The notes: generated by a model not told the origin, from the letters alone. A stretch of 64,000 bases of DNA from Phocoena phocoena (GCF_963924675.1 NW_027077440.1:2280501-2344500); one strand, 5' to 3'; numbered from the stretch's first letter, positions 49,491 through 62,163 are shown. Numbers and translations: made by a program.

Positions 49491-50099
49491 CAACTCCAAC
49501 CTCCAGAGAGATAACCGGGGGCAACGGGGCACCATGACGACCCGTGTGACCATCACTTGACCTGGAGTTTCTCTCATAAAACAACAAGAGTGTGTCCCAA
49601 AAGAGTAGACTACTGCTTGCAGTACTTACTGTACCCAGAGGGGAGCTAATAATCTTGGCGGGGGAACCGTATATCATGCTGTCACCATAGAAAAGCCTAC
49701 AGACACCCTGATGATGGTGGCCAATAAGACCGGCTGGACTCCTGTTTACTTCCAAAGGCTCTTGACTCAGTGACCATCATGATCCTTCATCACCACTGAA
49801 CCTGGACTGTCTGGGAGCTGAGCGGGCAGGATCCTGACACCTGGTGCTGTTTTTACGTTAATTCAGGGGCCTAATGGAAGAAAGCGCAGACTGTTGGTCA
49901 GAGCATCTAGGCTGGCAGAAACGGTCAGTCAGAGCATCTAGGCTGGCAGAAACGGTCAGCCTAAGGTGGCCGAACTAATGTGGGGCGGAGTGAAACTGGA
50001 CCTCACAGCGCCACTGCACATCTCCTTTCTGGACCCTTAAAGGTCATTAGAATCTATAACACTTCCAATACTGGTGCTCAGGTGGACGAGCAGGGAGGC
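49491..50099 (+). other. Internal ERV sequence, unassigned
   Basis: Lies between the pol relic and the LTR-like tail. I see no integrase or envelope motif that I can support. It contains a 31-bp tandem duplication at 49,898-49,959. Confidence 0.4.
49898..49959. repeat. 31-bp perfect tandem duplication
   Basis: The unit starting TCAGAGCATCTAGGCTGGCA and ending AACGGTCAG occurs at 49,898-49,928 and again at 49,929-49,959 with no difference. Perfect identity inside an otherwise decayed ERV means the duplication is younger than the element. Confidence 0.92.
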
Positions 50100-50745
50100 A
50101 GGAGGCCTGGGGACAATCAACGTCACCTGGAGGCTGCTGGGGAGAAGTTCTGACCCTCGCCCACGGGTATGAAGCCTCCTAACTCAGCACTCAGCAGTTA
50201 CAGAAGAAGGGTCTGCACCCGCAGCACTCCAAGAATGAGGAAAGGGACAAAAGGCAGAAGAGAAGTTTGTCCCAGGCAAAGCCCCTTAAAAATGCCTGGG
50301 AGATAAAAATAGAATCTGGGCAATAAAATAAAGTCTAACCATTTTTATCCTTTGTGCTTTGTCTAATTTCAGGTGCTCCTAGTGTCCCGCATACAGAGGT
50401 TCCACACCCGGCACTTCAGACCAGATTTCCTAGAGCAGAATGGCTCGATGACACTTCAGCTCCTGGGGCCCAGTTCAGACTCCGTGACATAGAGCCTGAG
50501 CTGCAGCCAACCAGGTCCTCGAGAGCTCAGCCCCCTCCCTCCCAGTGACTCTGACAGGATCTCTACACAGCAGCCCAGCCCACAGCCCACAGGGTAGCAC
50601 CTCTCCATTCTCTGATCAAAATATAAAGTTTCCTTTGCTTTTGAACCAAACTCAGTCTCGATCTATTGGCTCCAATGACACTGGGCAGGGGGACACTTGT
50701 TGGCGTCCACTCTGGAGGATCAGTAACAGAAATTGAGACCATTGT
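50100..50745 (+). mobile_element. ERV LTR-like tail (probable 3' LTR, boundaries uncertain)
   Basis: Contains CAATAAAATAAAGTC at about 50,320 and ATATAAAGTTTCCTTTGC at about 50,620, then a stretch with TTGGCTCC and ACACTGGGCAG, resembling the R/U5 end of class I LTRs. It lies downstream of the pol relic in the right order for a 3' LTR. I cannot place its TG and CA ends with confidence. Confidence 0.5.
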
Positions 50746-51055
50746 AACTTCAATGAACAGATGTGTGAGCCAAACTGTAATTAACATAGAACAGTGTATA
50801 AGGCTCGGGTAAAATAAGATGTTTCTAACACTTCCATTTGATATTTCCATCACTTTCTTATAAGCAAGTTCAGTGAAAAGGTTTGTCTTCTTTGTCAGGT
50901 CAATATTAGAGAAACAAAGTGATTTCTTTCCAAGGATGTACATCTAATAATCTTGGTTAAAGCTTCAATCTTGTTTTAAATGCTTTTGCATTGAAAATGA
51001 TACCTCTCTTTCAGCTCCCCCATTTCTGAGAAGCATAAAATCTTATAATTTATTA
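50746..51055. other. Unrecognised DNA between ERV and LINE-1 piece
   Basis: AT-rich sequence in which I see no repeat or gene. Confidence 0.4.
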
Positions 51056-51230
51056 TTACCAAAGGGAAATGGTAGGAGGAGGGATAAATTAACAGTTTGG
51101 GATTAACACATACACACTGCTATGTATGAAATCATCAGCAAGGAACTACTGTATAGCACAGGGAACTACACTCAATATTTTGCAATAACCTATAAGGGGA
51201 AATGATCTGAAAAAGAATAGATATTTTTAT
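51056..51230 (+). mobile_element. LINE-1 3'UTR-like fragment
   Basis: Contains GGGATAAATTAACAGTTTGG, ACTGTATAGCACAGGGAACT and ATAACCTATAAGGGGAAATG, in the order found in cetartiodactyl LINE-1 3'UTRs. This is the 3'UTR type that the satellite's own LINE-1-derived part resembles. It lies upstream of decayed monomer M25 in the orientation expected if it were part of an ancestral monomer, though the spacing to M25 is about 130 bp shorter than canonical. Confidence 0.75.
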
Positions 51231-51389
51231 TGACATCATCCATCAATGACAGTAAAAATGGAATCTAAGGGAAGACAGTGGTGAGTGCTTCTGACCCTGA
51301 ACACTTCAATCATCTAAAGTTTGGACTCTGCCTACTTCCCAAGGCCCTTAATGAACATATGTGTAGCCATAGCTTAAAAAATTCCCCAG
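51231..51389. other. Unassigned link between LINE-1-like piece and M25
   Basis: No clear match to the canonical monomer or to another repeat. It may be eroded satellite. Confidence 0.4.
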
Positions 51390-52971
51390 TTTGGGTTGCG
51401 GAGAGACACTGATATTTAAAATCCCCTGGTGTTCTCCTCACATGAATGGGACCCTTCCTACACCTAAAACATGCCTGTCACACCCAGAGGATGGTATACC
51501 GTCTGATCGGGAAAAGTTTGGAAAAGGCATCTCATCTCCTCATCTCTTGGTGCTAGGGTTCACCACTCCAGCGTCTTTACTAACAGTCTCCCCACTTGGA
51601 GATGTCAGCACTGTCAACATCCTGTTGCATACAGTTTGGAATTTGTACAGAGGATGAAGCAGAAGGAGGAGGAACAATGAGAGACAAGTCCTAGGTGTTC
51701 GGACAGGCACATGTCACTCTAATTTCCAATCAGGAAGACGAATTGACCAAAGGCTAGGGTTGCCCATGGAAACAGAATAGGGCTTGAGGAATCCTGATGC
51801 TTTGTGGCCAGTTCCCATAAACACAAGTTGGAAAATGGAACTCAGGGGCACTAAAATTCACGAAACTGCAGAATTGAAAATATCTATCACTGAAAAATGT
51901 CTTAGGAAAGTCAGAGAAAAGGACTTGTAAGCAACGGAGAATGGCAGGAAAGGGACTGGAAGAGGTAGAAATGACTCGCCATTAAGCACAAGAAAAGGGG
52001 CTGAACATTGCCAACATTGCAGTTGGCCAAAAAGGGTGTATGCGTCTTTTTCTGTATATATTCAAGAAAAGGGCATACACTTTTCTAGCCAACCTAACAG
52101 GTGGGCACTGGAAATCAATACTACAAAACATATCACTTTGCATCAGTCAGAAGAGCCGTCCTTATAAAGTGTAAACACCAGAAATGCAGGACAGGACAAG
52201 GAGAAAAGGGAGCCCTGTGAGTCTTATAATGGAAATGTATATTGCCAACGGTCACTCTGGATAAGTCTATTGTGTTTACTAAAGCATCTAAAAAATGAGC
52301 TACCGAGCACAGGGCACTTGCACTCATGGACGTATATCTTGGGAAAAACAAAAATCGAGAGGACACAGGCACCCCAATGTTTACCACCTCTCTGTTTAAA
52401 AGATCCTCGACTAGGATATAACTTAAATGTATCTGCAGAGAAAAAACGGATAGAGATGTGGTGCTTATGTAGAGTGGAATATTACTCAGCCTGGAAATCA
52501 ATGAAATACAGCCAGTTATAACAACTCCAGAGGAGTTACGTGTGATCATTCGAAGTCACATAATTCAAAAAGAAAAAGACATAAGATATCACTAATACAT
52601 GGAATGTTAACATGGCTACACATGAACTGAATTACAAAAGAGAAGAGGGTTTCAAATTAAGAAAACCAACTTATGCTTCCTTAAGGGGAAAGGTGAGTTG
52701 AGGTGCTGCATAAAACCAGAGATTGAAATTAGCACAGATACCATTTCATAAGCCAAATATGTAATAGTCAAGACATACTCCTTGCTCAACGAAATGGACT
52801 CAACACGCCATATTCAATGCCTAAGAATATACCGGATTAGTAAGAATCTTAAAACCCATGGACATATATGTCTCTGTAAGAGAATCAAGCGCGTGTACAG
52901 CGGCATAAACGAAGCAGTGAAAATCCGATAAATCCCATTATTAAAATAAATTTCAAAAACAAAACACAATG
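51390..52971 (+). repeat. Satellite monomer M25 (most decayed)
   Basis: Satellite becomes recognisable near 51,400 (CTCACATGAATGGGACCC, CTAAAACATGCC). Palindrome 52,023-52,092 is degenerate (GTGTATGCGTCTTTTTCTG, TTCAAGAAAAGGGCATAC). In the ORF2-derived part it keeps GGAATATTACTCAGCC, identical to the LINE-1 at 38,691-39,362, where canonical units read GCAATATCACTCAGCA. After about 52,560 it becomes near-canonical. Confidence 0.88.
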
Positions 52972-55176
52972 ACAGTGAAATAGGTAGCAATTCTTAAATA
53001 ATTCACTCAGGGAATGTGATGCAACCTGGATTTACCACATGTACACCCAGAGCTGGTTGAGACATAAGGCTGGACACTTCAGGCTGATAGCATTGGTGAG
53101 TTTCGGTGAACAAATGCAGATCCTTTGAAGTCATACTGCATGGTACCCATTCCAAGGGTCCCAACTCTCCAGGTTCATGGGATTCTTTCTTCAGCTAAAA
53201 CATGCGTGGGAAACGCTGAGTATGGTCCACCGTGTGATTAGGAAATGATTTAAAATGCATCTCAGTTTTCGTATCCTGGTCCTCGGGTTCACCATTCCAG
53301 ATGCTTTACTAACACTCTCCCGGCTTGGAGAGTCAGTGCCTTTAACCTCCTGTTTGGCACAGCTTGCAATTTCTGCGCAAGATGAACAGGAATAGGGAGA
53401 ACCAATGAGAGACTAGCTGTAGGTGTCTGCACGGGCAAATGTAACGCTCATTTCCCACCAGGAAGAGGAATTAACCAAAGGCTCAGCGTGCCCTGCCGGA
53501 AACAGACTAGAGCCTGAAGCAATCCTGCGGTTTTGTGCCCAGCTCACAAGAAAGCGAGTTGAAGAAAGGAGCTCAGGGGCACTGTAATTCACAAACCTGC
53601 AGACTTATAAATGACAGCTATCCTCCAAGAATATATTGAAGTAAGCCTGCGAAGGGGACTTGAAAGCGGGGCAGAATTTCAGGAAAATGATTGCAGGGGG
53701 TAGACTGGAATTGCCCTGAAAGCATAGGAAAAGAGGCAGAACGTCAACAATGATGCACTTGGCCAAAAAGGGCGTATGCGTTTTTTCCTGAATATATTCA
53801 GGAAAAAACGCATAAGCACTTTTTCGCAAACCAAGCAAGCCTGTAAAGAAATCTGCACTACAATGAAGTCTCACTGCCCCCTGGGCAAAAGGGCCATCTG
53901 AAAAAAGTGTAAAATCCAGAAAGGTAGGACAGGATATGGAGAACAGGGAGCCTTGTTATGCTGATTGGCAGGATGTAAATTGACAACAGCCACCCTGGAG
54001 AAGTGTATGGTGTTTCCTGAAACACGTAAGAAACAAAGCAACACAGCCTATGGCACTTGCACTTATGGTCCTATAGCTTAGGGAAATTAAAATCAAAAAC
54101 AGACAGCCACCCCAATGTTTGGGACGGCTGTGTTCACAGGAAGCTCGTCTACAGTACCAGGTAAATATCCCAGAGAGCAAAAAATGGATAAAGAAGTTGT
54201 GGCATGTACGTACAATGGAATATCACTCAGCAATGAAATCTGTGTCATCAGGCCCGTAGCGGTTAGTGAGTGGATGCATGTACTGTGATTCTACGTGAAC
54301 TACGTCACACAGAAATAGAAACATCATAAGATATCACTGATACACGGAATGTAAACTTGACTACACATGAACTGAATTACAAAACAGAACAGGGTCTCAA
54401 ATTTAGAAAAACAACTAGTGCTTGCTTATGGGGAAAGGTGCGTTGGGGTGCTGCATAAAACCAGAGACTGAAATTAGCACAGATAACTTTCCATTAGCCA
54501 AATATATAATAGACAAGACCTACACCTTGCTCAAAGAAATAGACCCAACACCACATGTTCAACGCCTAGGAATATACATGACTAAGAAGAATCTTAAAAC
54601 CCATGGATATATATGTTTCCGTAAGAGAATCAAGCGTGTGTACAGCGGCCGAAACGCAGCAGTGAAAATCCGATAAATCCCATTATCAAAATAAATTTCG
54701 AAAACATCAGGCCCCTAGCGGCATAGTGAGTGGATGCAAGTACGGTGATTCTATGTGAACTACGTCACACAGAAAAAGAAACATCATAAGATATCACTAA
54801 TACACGGAAGGTAAACTTGACTACACATGAACTGAATTACAAAACAGAACAGGGTCTCAAATTTAGAAAACCAACTAGTGCTTGCTTATGGGCAAAGGTG
54901 CGTTGGGGTGCTGTATAAAACCAGAGACTGAAATTAGCACAGATAACATTCCATAAGCCAAATATGTAATAGACAAGACCTACTCCGTGCTCAACGAAAT
55001 GGACTCAACACCACATATTCAACGCCTAGGAATATACCTGACTAGGAAGAATCTTAAAACCCATGGATTTATATGTCTCCGTAAGAGAATCAAGCGTGTG
55101 TACCGCGGCATAAACGCAGCAGTGAAAATCCGATAAATCCCATTATCAAAATAAATTTCAAAAACAAAACACAAAG
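52972..55176 (+). repeat. Satellite monomer M26 (enlarged to 2,205 bp)
   Basis: Canonical unit plus 459 bp. Palindrome 53759-53830 is eroded at its right end (TTTTCGCAAA). Subtype is intermediate: TATAGC stop as in type A, but CTTAGGG, CAATGTTTGGG and AGTACCAGG as in type B or the old units. Confidence 0.93.
54246..55163. repeat. 459-bp partial tandem duplication inside M26
   Basis: The segment 54,246-54,704 (starting CATCAGGCCCGTAGCGG, ending TTTCGAAAA) is followed at once by a second copy at 54,705-55,163. The junction reads CGAAAACATCAGGCCC where canonical units read CGAAAACAAAACAC. The two copies differ at many sites (AACTTTCC against AACATTCC, CCGAAAC against CATAAAC), so they came from two different monomers joined out of register. 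Confidence 0.92.
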
Positions 55177-56922
55177 ACAGTGAAATAGAGAGCAATTCTT
55201 AAATAATTCACTCAGGGCATGTGATGCAACTGGGATTTACCACAACTACACCTAGAGCTGGTTGAGACATAAGGCTGGACACTTCAGGCTGATAGCATTG
55301 GTGAGTTTCGGTGAGCAAATGCAGACCCTTTGAAGTCATACTGCATGGTACCCATTCCATGGGTCCCAACTCTCCAGGTTCAAAGGATTCTTCCTCTGGC
55401 TAAAACATGCATGAGAATCCCAGAGTATCGTCCACCGTGTGATTGGGAAACAATTTAAAATGCATCTCAGTTTTTCTATCCTTGTCCTCCGGTTCACCAT
55501 TCCAGATGCTTTACTAACAATCTCCCCGCTTGGAGAGTCAGTGCCTTTAACCTTGTATATGGCACAGCTTGCAATTTCTGTGCAAGATGAACAGGAATAG
55601 GAGAAGCAATGAGAGACTAGTTGTAGGTGTCTGCACGGGCAAATGTAACGCTCATTTCCCACCAGGAAGAGGAATTAACCAAAGGCTCAGCGTGCCCTGC
55701 CGGAAACAGATTAGGGCCTGAAGCAATCCTGCGGTTTTGGGCCCAGCTCACAAGAAAGCGAGTTGAAGAAAGGAGCTCAGGTGCACTATAATTCACAAAC
55801 CTGCAGAGTTATAAATGACAGCTATCCTCCAAAAATATATTGAAGTAAGCCTGCGAAGGGGACTTGAAAGCGGAGCAGAGTTTCAGGAAAACCATTGCAG
55901 GGGGTAGACCGAAATTGCCCTGAAAGCATAGGAAAAGAGGCAGAACGTCGACAATGATGCACTTGGCCAAAAAGGGCGTATGCGTTTTTTCCTGAATATA
56001 TTCAGGAAAAAACGCATACGCACTTTTTGGCCAATCAAGCAAGCCTGTAAAGGAAATCTGCACTACAATGAAGTCTCACTGCACCCCGGGCAAAACGGCC
56101 ATCTGAAAAAAGTGTAAAACCCCGAAATGTAGGACAGGATATGGAGAACAGGGAGCCTTGTTATGCTGATTGGCAGGATGTAAATTGTGAACAGCCACCC
56201 TGGAGAAGTGTATGGTGTTTCCTGAAACACCTAAGAAATAAAGGAACACAGCCTATGGCAATTGAACTTATGGTCCTATTGCTTAGGGAAATTAAAATCA
56301 AAAACAGAGAGCCACCCCAAAGTTTGGGACGGCTGTGTTCCCAAGAAGCTCGTCTACAGTACCAGGTAAATATCCCAGAAAGCAAAAAATGGATAAAGAA
56401 GTTGTGGCACGTACGTGCAATGCAATATCACTCAGCAATGATGTCTGTGTCATCAGGCCCTTAGAGGCATAGTGAGTGGATGCAGGTACGGTGATTCTAC
56501 GTGAACTACATCACACAGAAAAAGAAACATCATCAGATATCACTAATACACGGAATGTAAACTTGACTACACATGAACTGAATTACAAAGCAGAACAGGG
56601 TCTCCAATTTAGAAAACCAACTAGTGCTTGCTTATGGGGAAAGGTGCCTTGGGGTGCTGCATAGAACCAGAGACTGAAATTAGCACAGATAACTTTCCAT
56701 AAGCCAAATATGTAATAGACAAGACCTACTCCTTGCTCAACGAAATGGACCCAACACCACATATTCAACGCCTAGGAATATACCTGAGTAGGAAGAATCT
56801 TAAAACCCATGGATATATATGTCTCCATAAGAGAATCAAGCGTGTGTACAGCCGCCGAAATGCAGCAGTGAAAATCCGATAAATCCCATTATCAAAATAA
56901 ATTTCGAAAACAAAACACAAAG
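55177..56922 (+). repeat. Satellite monomer M27 (type B)
   Basis: 1746 bp. Palindrome 55963-56034 with one mismatch (CGCAC). Open ORF2-frame relic. Confidence 0.95.
56141..56464 (+). pseudogene. LINE-1 ORF2-frame relic in M27 (107 codons)
   Basis: Same type B frame, ending at the TAG of GGCCCTTAGAGG; WIKKLWHVRAMQYHSAMMS. Confidence 0.65.
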
Positions 56923-58669
56923 ACAGTGAAATAGAGAGCAATTCTTAAATAATTCACTCAGGGCATGTGATGCAACCGGGATTGACCACATCTACACCCA
57001 GAGCTGGTTGAGACATAAGGCTGGACACTTCAGGCTGATAGCATTGGTGAGTTTCGGTGAGCAAATGCAGACCCTTTGAAGTCATACTGCATGATACCCA
57101 TTCCATGGGTCCCAACTCTCCAGGTTCAAGGGATTCTTCCTCCAGCTAAAACATGCATGGGAAACCCAGAGTATCGTCCACCGTGTGATTGGGAAACGAT
57201 TTAAAATGCATCTCAGTTTTCGTATCCTGGTCCTCGGGTTCACCATTCCAGATGCTTTACTAACACTCTCCCCGCTTGGAGAGTCAGTGCCTTTAACCTC
57301 CTCTTTGGCACAGCTTGCAATTTCTGTGCAAGATGAACAGGAATAGGGAGAACCAATGAGAGACTAGCTGTAGGTGTCTGCACGGGCAAATGTAACGCTC
57401 ATTGCCCACCAGGAAGAGGAATTAAACAAAGGCTCAGTGTGTCCTGCTGGAAACAGATTAGGGCCTGAAGCAATCCTGCGGTTTTGTGCCCAGCTCACAA
57501 GAAAGCGAGTTGAAGAAAGGAGCTCAGGGGCACTGTAATTCACAAACCTGCAGACTTATAAATGACAGCTATCCTCCAAAAATATATTGAAGTAAGCCTG
57601 TGAAGGGGACTAGAAAGCGGGGCAGAATTTCAAGAAAACGATTGCAGGGGGTAGACTGGAATTGCCCTGAAAGCATAGGAAAAGAGGCACAACGTCGACA
57701 ATGATGCACTTGGCCAAAAAGGGCGTATGCGTTTTTTCCTGAATATATTCAGGAAAAAACGCATATGCCCTTTTTGGCCAACCAAGCAAGCCTGTAAAGG
57801 AAATCTGCACTACAATGAAGTCTCACTGCCCCCCGGGCAAAAGGGCCATCTGAAATAAGTGTAAAATCCAGAAAGTTAGGACAGGATATGGAGAACAGGG
57901 AGCCTTGTTATGCTGATTGGAAGGATGTAAATTGTGAACAGCCTCCCTGGAGAAGTGTATGGTGTTTCCTGAAACACGTAAGAAATAAAGCAACACAGCC
58001 TATGGCAATTGCACTTATGGTCCTATTGCTTAGGGAAATGAAAATCAAAAACAGAGAGCCACCCCAAAGTTTGGGACGGCTGTGTTTCCAAGAAGCTCGT
58101 CTACAGTACCAGGTACATATCCCAGAAAGCAAAAAATGGATAAAGAAGTTGTGGCACGTACGTGCAATGCAATATCACTCAGCAATGAAATCTGTGTCAT
58201 CAGGCCCGTAGCGGCATAGTGAGTGGATGCAGGTACGGTGATTCTACGTGAACTACGTCACACAGAAAAAGAAACATCATAAGATATCACTAATACACGG
58301 AATGTAAACTTGACTACACATGAACTGAATTACAAAACAGAACAGGGTCTCCAATTTAGAAAACCAACTAGTGCTTGCTTATGGGGAAAGGTGCCTTGGG
58401 GTGCTGCATAGAACCAGAGACTGAAATTAGCACAGATAACTTTCCATAAGCCAAATATGTAATAGACAAGACCTACTGCTTGCTCAACGAAATGGACCCA
58501 ACACCACATATTCAACGCCTAGGAATATACTTGACTAGGAAGAATCTTAAAACCCATGGATATATATGTCTCCGTAAGAGAATCAAGCGTGTGTACAGGG
58601 GCCGAAACGCAGCAGTGAAAATCCAATAAATCCCATTATCAAAATAAATTTCGAAAACAAAACACAAAG
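56923..58669 (+). repeat. Satellite monomer M28 (type B)
   Basis: 1747 bp. Palindrome 57710-57781 with one mismatch (GCATATGCC). Open ORF2-frame relic. Confidence 0.95.
57888..58211 (+). pseudogene. LINE-1 ORF2-frame relic in M28 (107 codons)
   Basis: Same type B frame, with WIKKLWHVRAMQYHSAMKS intact. Confidence 0.65.
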
Positions 58670-60416
58670 ACAGTGAAATAGAGAGCAATTCTTAAATAAT
58701 TCACTCAGGGCATGTGATGCAACCGGGATTGACCACATCTACACCCAGAGCTGGTTGAGACATAAGGCTGGACACTTCAGGCTGATAGCATTGGAGAGTT
58801 TCGGTGAGCAAATGCAGACCCTTTGAAGTCATACTGCATGGTACCCATTCCATGGGTCCCAACTCTCCAGGTTCAAGGGATTCATCCTCCAGCTAAAACA
58901 TGCATGGGAAACCCAGAGTATCGTCCACCGTGTGATTGGGAAATGATTTAAAATGCATCTCAGTTTTCGTATCCTGGTCCTTGGGTTCCCCATTCCAGAT
59001 GCTTTACTAACACTCTCCCCGCTTGGAGAGTCAGTGCCTTTAACCTCCTCTTTGGCACAGCTTGCAATTTCTGTGGAAGATGAACAGGAATTGGGAGAAC
59101 CAATGAGAGACTAGCTATAGGTGTCTGCACGCGCAAATGTAATGCTCATTTCCCATCAGGAAGTGGAATTAACCAAAGGCTCAGTGTGCCCTGCTGGAAA
59201 CAGATTAGGGCCTGAAGCAATCCTGCGGTTTTGTGCCCAGCTCACAAGAAAGCGAGTTGAAGAAAGGAGCTCAGGGGCACTGCAATTCACAAACCTGCAG
59301 AGTTATAAATGACAGCTGTCCTCCAAAAATATATTGAAGTAAGCCTGCGAAGGGGACTTGAAAGCGGGGCAGAGTTTCAGGACAACCATTGCAGGGGGTA
59401 GACTGGAATTGCCCTGAAAGCATAGGAAAAGAGGCAGAACGTCGATAATGATGCACTTGGCCAAAAAGGTCGTATGCATTCTTTCCTGAATATATTCAGG
59501 AAAAAACGCATATGCACTTTTTGGCCAACCAAGCAAGCCTGTAAAGGAAATCTGCACTAAAATGAAGTCTCACTGCCCCCCGGGCAAAAGGGCCATCTGA
59601 AAAATGTGTAAAATCCAGAAAGTTAGGACAGGATATGGAGAACAGGGAGCCTTGTTATGCTGATTGGCAGGATGTAAATTGCCAGCAGCCACCCTGGAGA
59701 AGTGTATGGTGTTTCCTGAAACACGTAAGAAACAAAGCAACACAGCCTATGGCACTTCCACTTATGGTCCTATAGTTTACGGAAATTAAAATCAAAAACA
59801 GACAGCCACCCCAATATTTGGGACGGCTGTGTTCACAAGAAGCTCGTGTACAGTATCAGGTAAATATCCCAGAAAGCAAAAAATGGATAAAGAATTTGTG
59901 GCACGTACGTGCAATGCAATATCACTCAGCAATGAAATCTGTGTCATCAGGCCCGTAGCGGCATAGTGAGTGGATGCAGGTACGGTGATTCTACGTGAAC
60001 TACGTCACACAGAAAAAGAAACATCATAAGATATCACTAATACACGGAATGTAAACTTGACTACACATGAACTGAATTACAAAACAGAACAGGGTCTCAA
60101 ATTTAGAAAACCAACTACTGCTTGCTTATGGGCAAAGTTGCGTTGGGTTGCTGCATAAAACCAGAGACTGAAATTAGCACAGATAACTTTCCATAAGCCA
60201 AATATGTAATAGACAAGACCTACTCCTTGCTCAACTAAATGGACCCAACACCACATATTCAACGCCTAGGAATATACCTGACTAGGAAGAATCTTAAAAC
60301 CCATAGATATATATGTCTCCATAAGAGAATCAAGCGTGTGTACTGCGGCCGAAACGCAGCAGTGAAAATCCGATAAATCCCATTATCAAAATAAATTTCG
60401 AAAACAAAACACAAAG
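58670..60416 (+). repeat. Satellite monomer M29 (type A)
   Basis: 1747 bp. Palindrome 59457-59528 with GGTCGTATGCATTC on the left. Closest to M30: both share ACGCGCAAATGTAATGC, GAAGTGGAATTAACC and the GGTCG change. Confidence 0.95.
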
Positions 60417-62163
60417 ACAGTGAAATAGAGAGCTATTCTTAAATAATTCACTCAGGGCATGTGATGCAACCGGGATTGACCACATCTACACCCAGAGCTG
60501 GTTGAGACATAAGGCTGGACACTTCAGGCTGATAGCATTGGTGAGTTTTGGTGAGCAAATGCAGCCCCTTTGAAGTCATACAGCATGGTACCCATTCCAT
60601 GGGTCCCAACTCTCCAGGTTCAAGGGATTCATCCTCCAGCTAAAACATGCATGGGAAACCCAGAGTATCGTCCACCGTGTGATTGGGAAACGATTTAAAA
60701 TGCATCTCAGTTTTCGTATCCTTGTCCTTGGGTTCACCATTCCAGATGCTTTACTAACACTCTCCCCGCTTGGAGAGTCAGTGCCTTTAACCTCCTCTTT
60801 GGCACAGCTTGCAATTTCTGTGCAAGATGAACAGGAATTGGGAGAACCAATGAGAGACTAGCTATAGGTGTCTGCACGCGCAAATGTAATGCTCATTTCC
60901 CACCAGGAAGTGGAATTAACCAAAGGCTCAGTGTGCCCTGCTGGAAACAGATTAGGGCCTGAAGCAATCCTGCGGTTTTGTGCCCAGCTCACAAGAAAGC
61001 GAGTTGAAGAAAGGAGCTCAGGGGCACTGCAATTCACAAACCTGCAGAGTTATAAATGACAGCTATCCTCCAAAAATATATTGAAGTAAGCCTGCGAAGG
61101 GGACTTGAAAGCGGGGCAGAGTTTCAGGAAAACCATTGCAGGGGGTAGACTGGAATTGCCCTGAAAGCATAGGAAAAGAGGCAGAACGTCGATAATGATG
61201 CACTTGGCCAAAAAGGTCGTATGCATTTTTTCCTGAATATATTCAGGAAAAAACGCATAGGCACTTTTTGGCCAACCAAGCAAGCCTGTAAAGGAAATCT
61301 GCACTACAATGAAGTCTCACTGCCCCCCGGGCAAAAGGGCCATCTGAAAAAAGTGTAAAATCCAGAAAGTTAGGACAGGATATGGAGAACAGGGAGCCTT
61401 GTTATGCTGATTGGCAGGATGTAAATTGCCAGCAGCCACCCTGGAGAAGTGTATGGTGTTTCCTGAAACACGTAAGAAACAAAGCAACACAGCCTATGGC
61501 ACTTCCACTTATGGTCCTATAGCTTACGGAAATTAAAATCAAAAACAGACAGCCACCCCAATATTTGGGACGGCTGTGTTCACAAGAAGCTCGTCTACAG
61601 TATCAGGTAAATATCCCAGAAAGCAAAAAATGGATAAAGAATTTGTGGCACGTATGTGCAATGCAATATCACTCAGCAATGAAATCTGTGTCATCAGGCC
61701 CGTAGCGGCATAGTGAGTGGATGCAGGTACGGTGATTCTACGTGAACTACGTCACACAGAAAAAGAAACATCATAAGATATCACTAATACACGGAATGTA
61801 AACTTGACTACACATGAACTGAATTACAAAACAGAACAGGGTCTCAAATTTAGAAAACCAACTAGTGCTTGCTTATGGGGAAAGGTGCGTTGGGGTGCTG
61901 CATAAAACCAGAGACTGAAATTAGCACAGATAACATTCCATAAGCCAAATATGTAATAGACAAGACCTACTCCTTGCTCAACGAAATGGACCCAACACCA
62001 CATATTCAACGCCTAGGAATATACCTGACTAGGAAGAATCTTAAAACCCATGGATATATATGTCTCCGTAAGAGAATCAAGCGTGTGTACAGCGGCCGAA
62101 ACGCAGCAGTGAAAATCCGATAAATCCCATTATCAAAATAAATTTCGAAAACAAAACACAAAG
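60417..62163 (+). repeat. Satellite monomer M30 (type A)
   Basis: 1747 bp. Sister of M29; palindrome 61204-61275 with GGTCGTATGCATTTTTT and GCATAGGCAC. Confidence 0.95.

Larger units (their letters stand above)
48486..50745 (+). mobile_element. Degenerate ERV (gammaretrovirus-like, class I), 5'-truncated
   Basis: A pol-like relic (48,486 to about 49,490) is followed by unassigned internal sequence and an LTR-like tail (about 50,100-50,745). Gag and a 5' LTR are not visible. In-frame stops and frameshifts throughout show that it is an old, inactive copy. I did not identify a target-site duplication, so the edges are approximate. Confidence 0.75.

Noticed and set aside
49189..49755. 188-codon minus-strand ORF
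   Set aside because: Antisense to the ERV pol relic and adjoining sequence; no recognisable domain.
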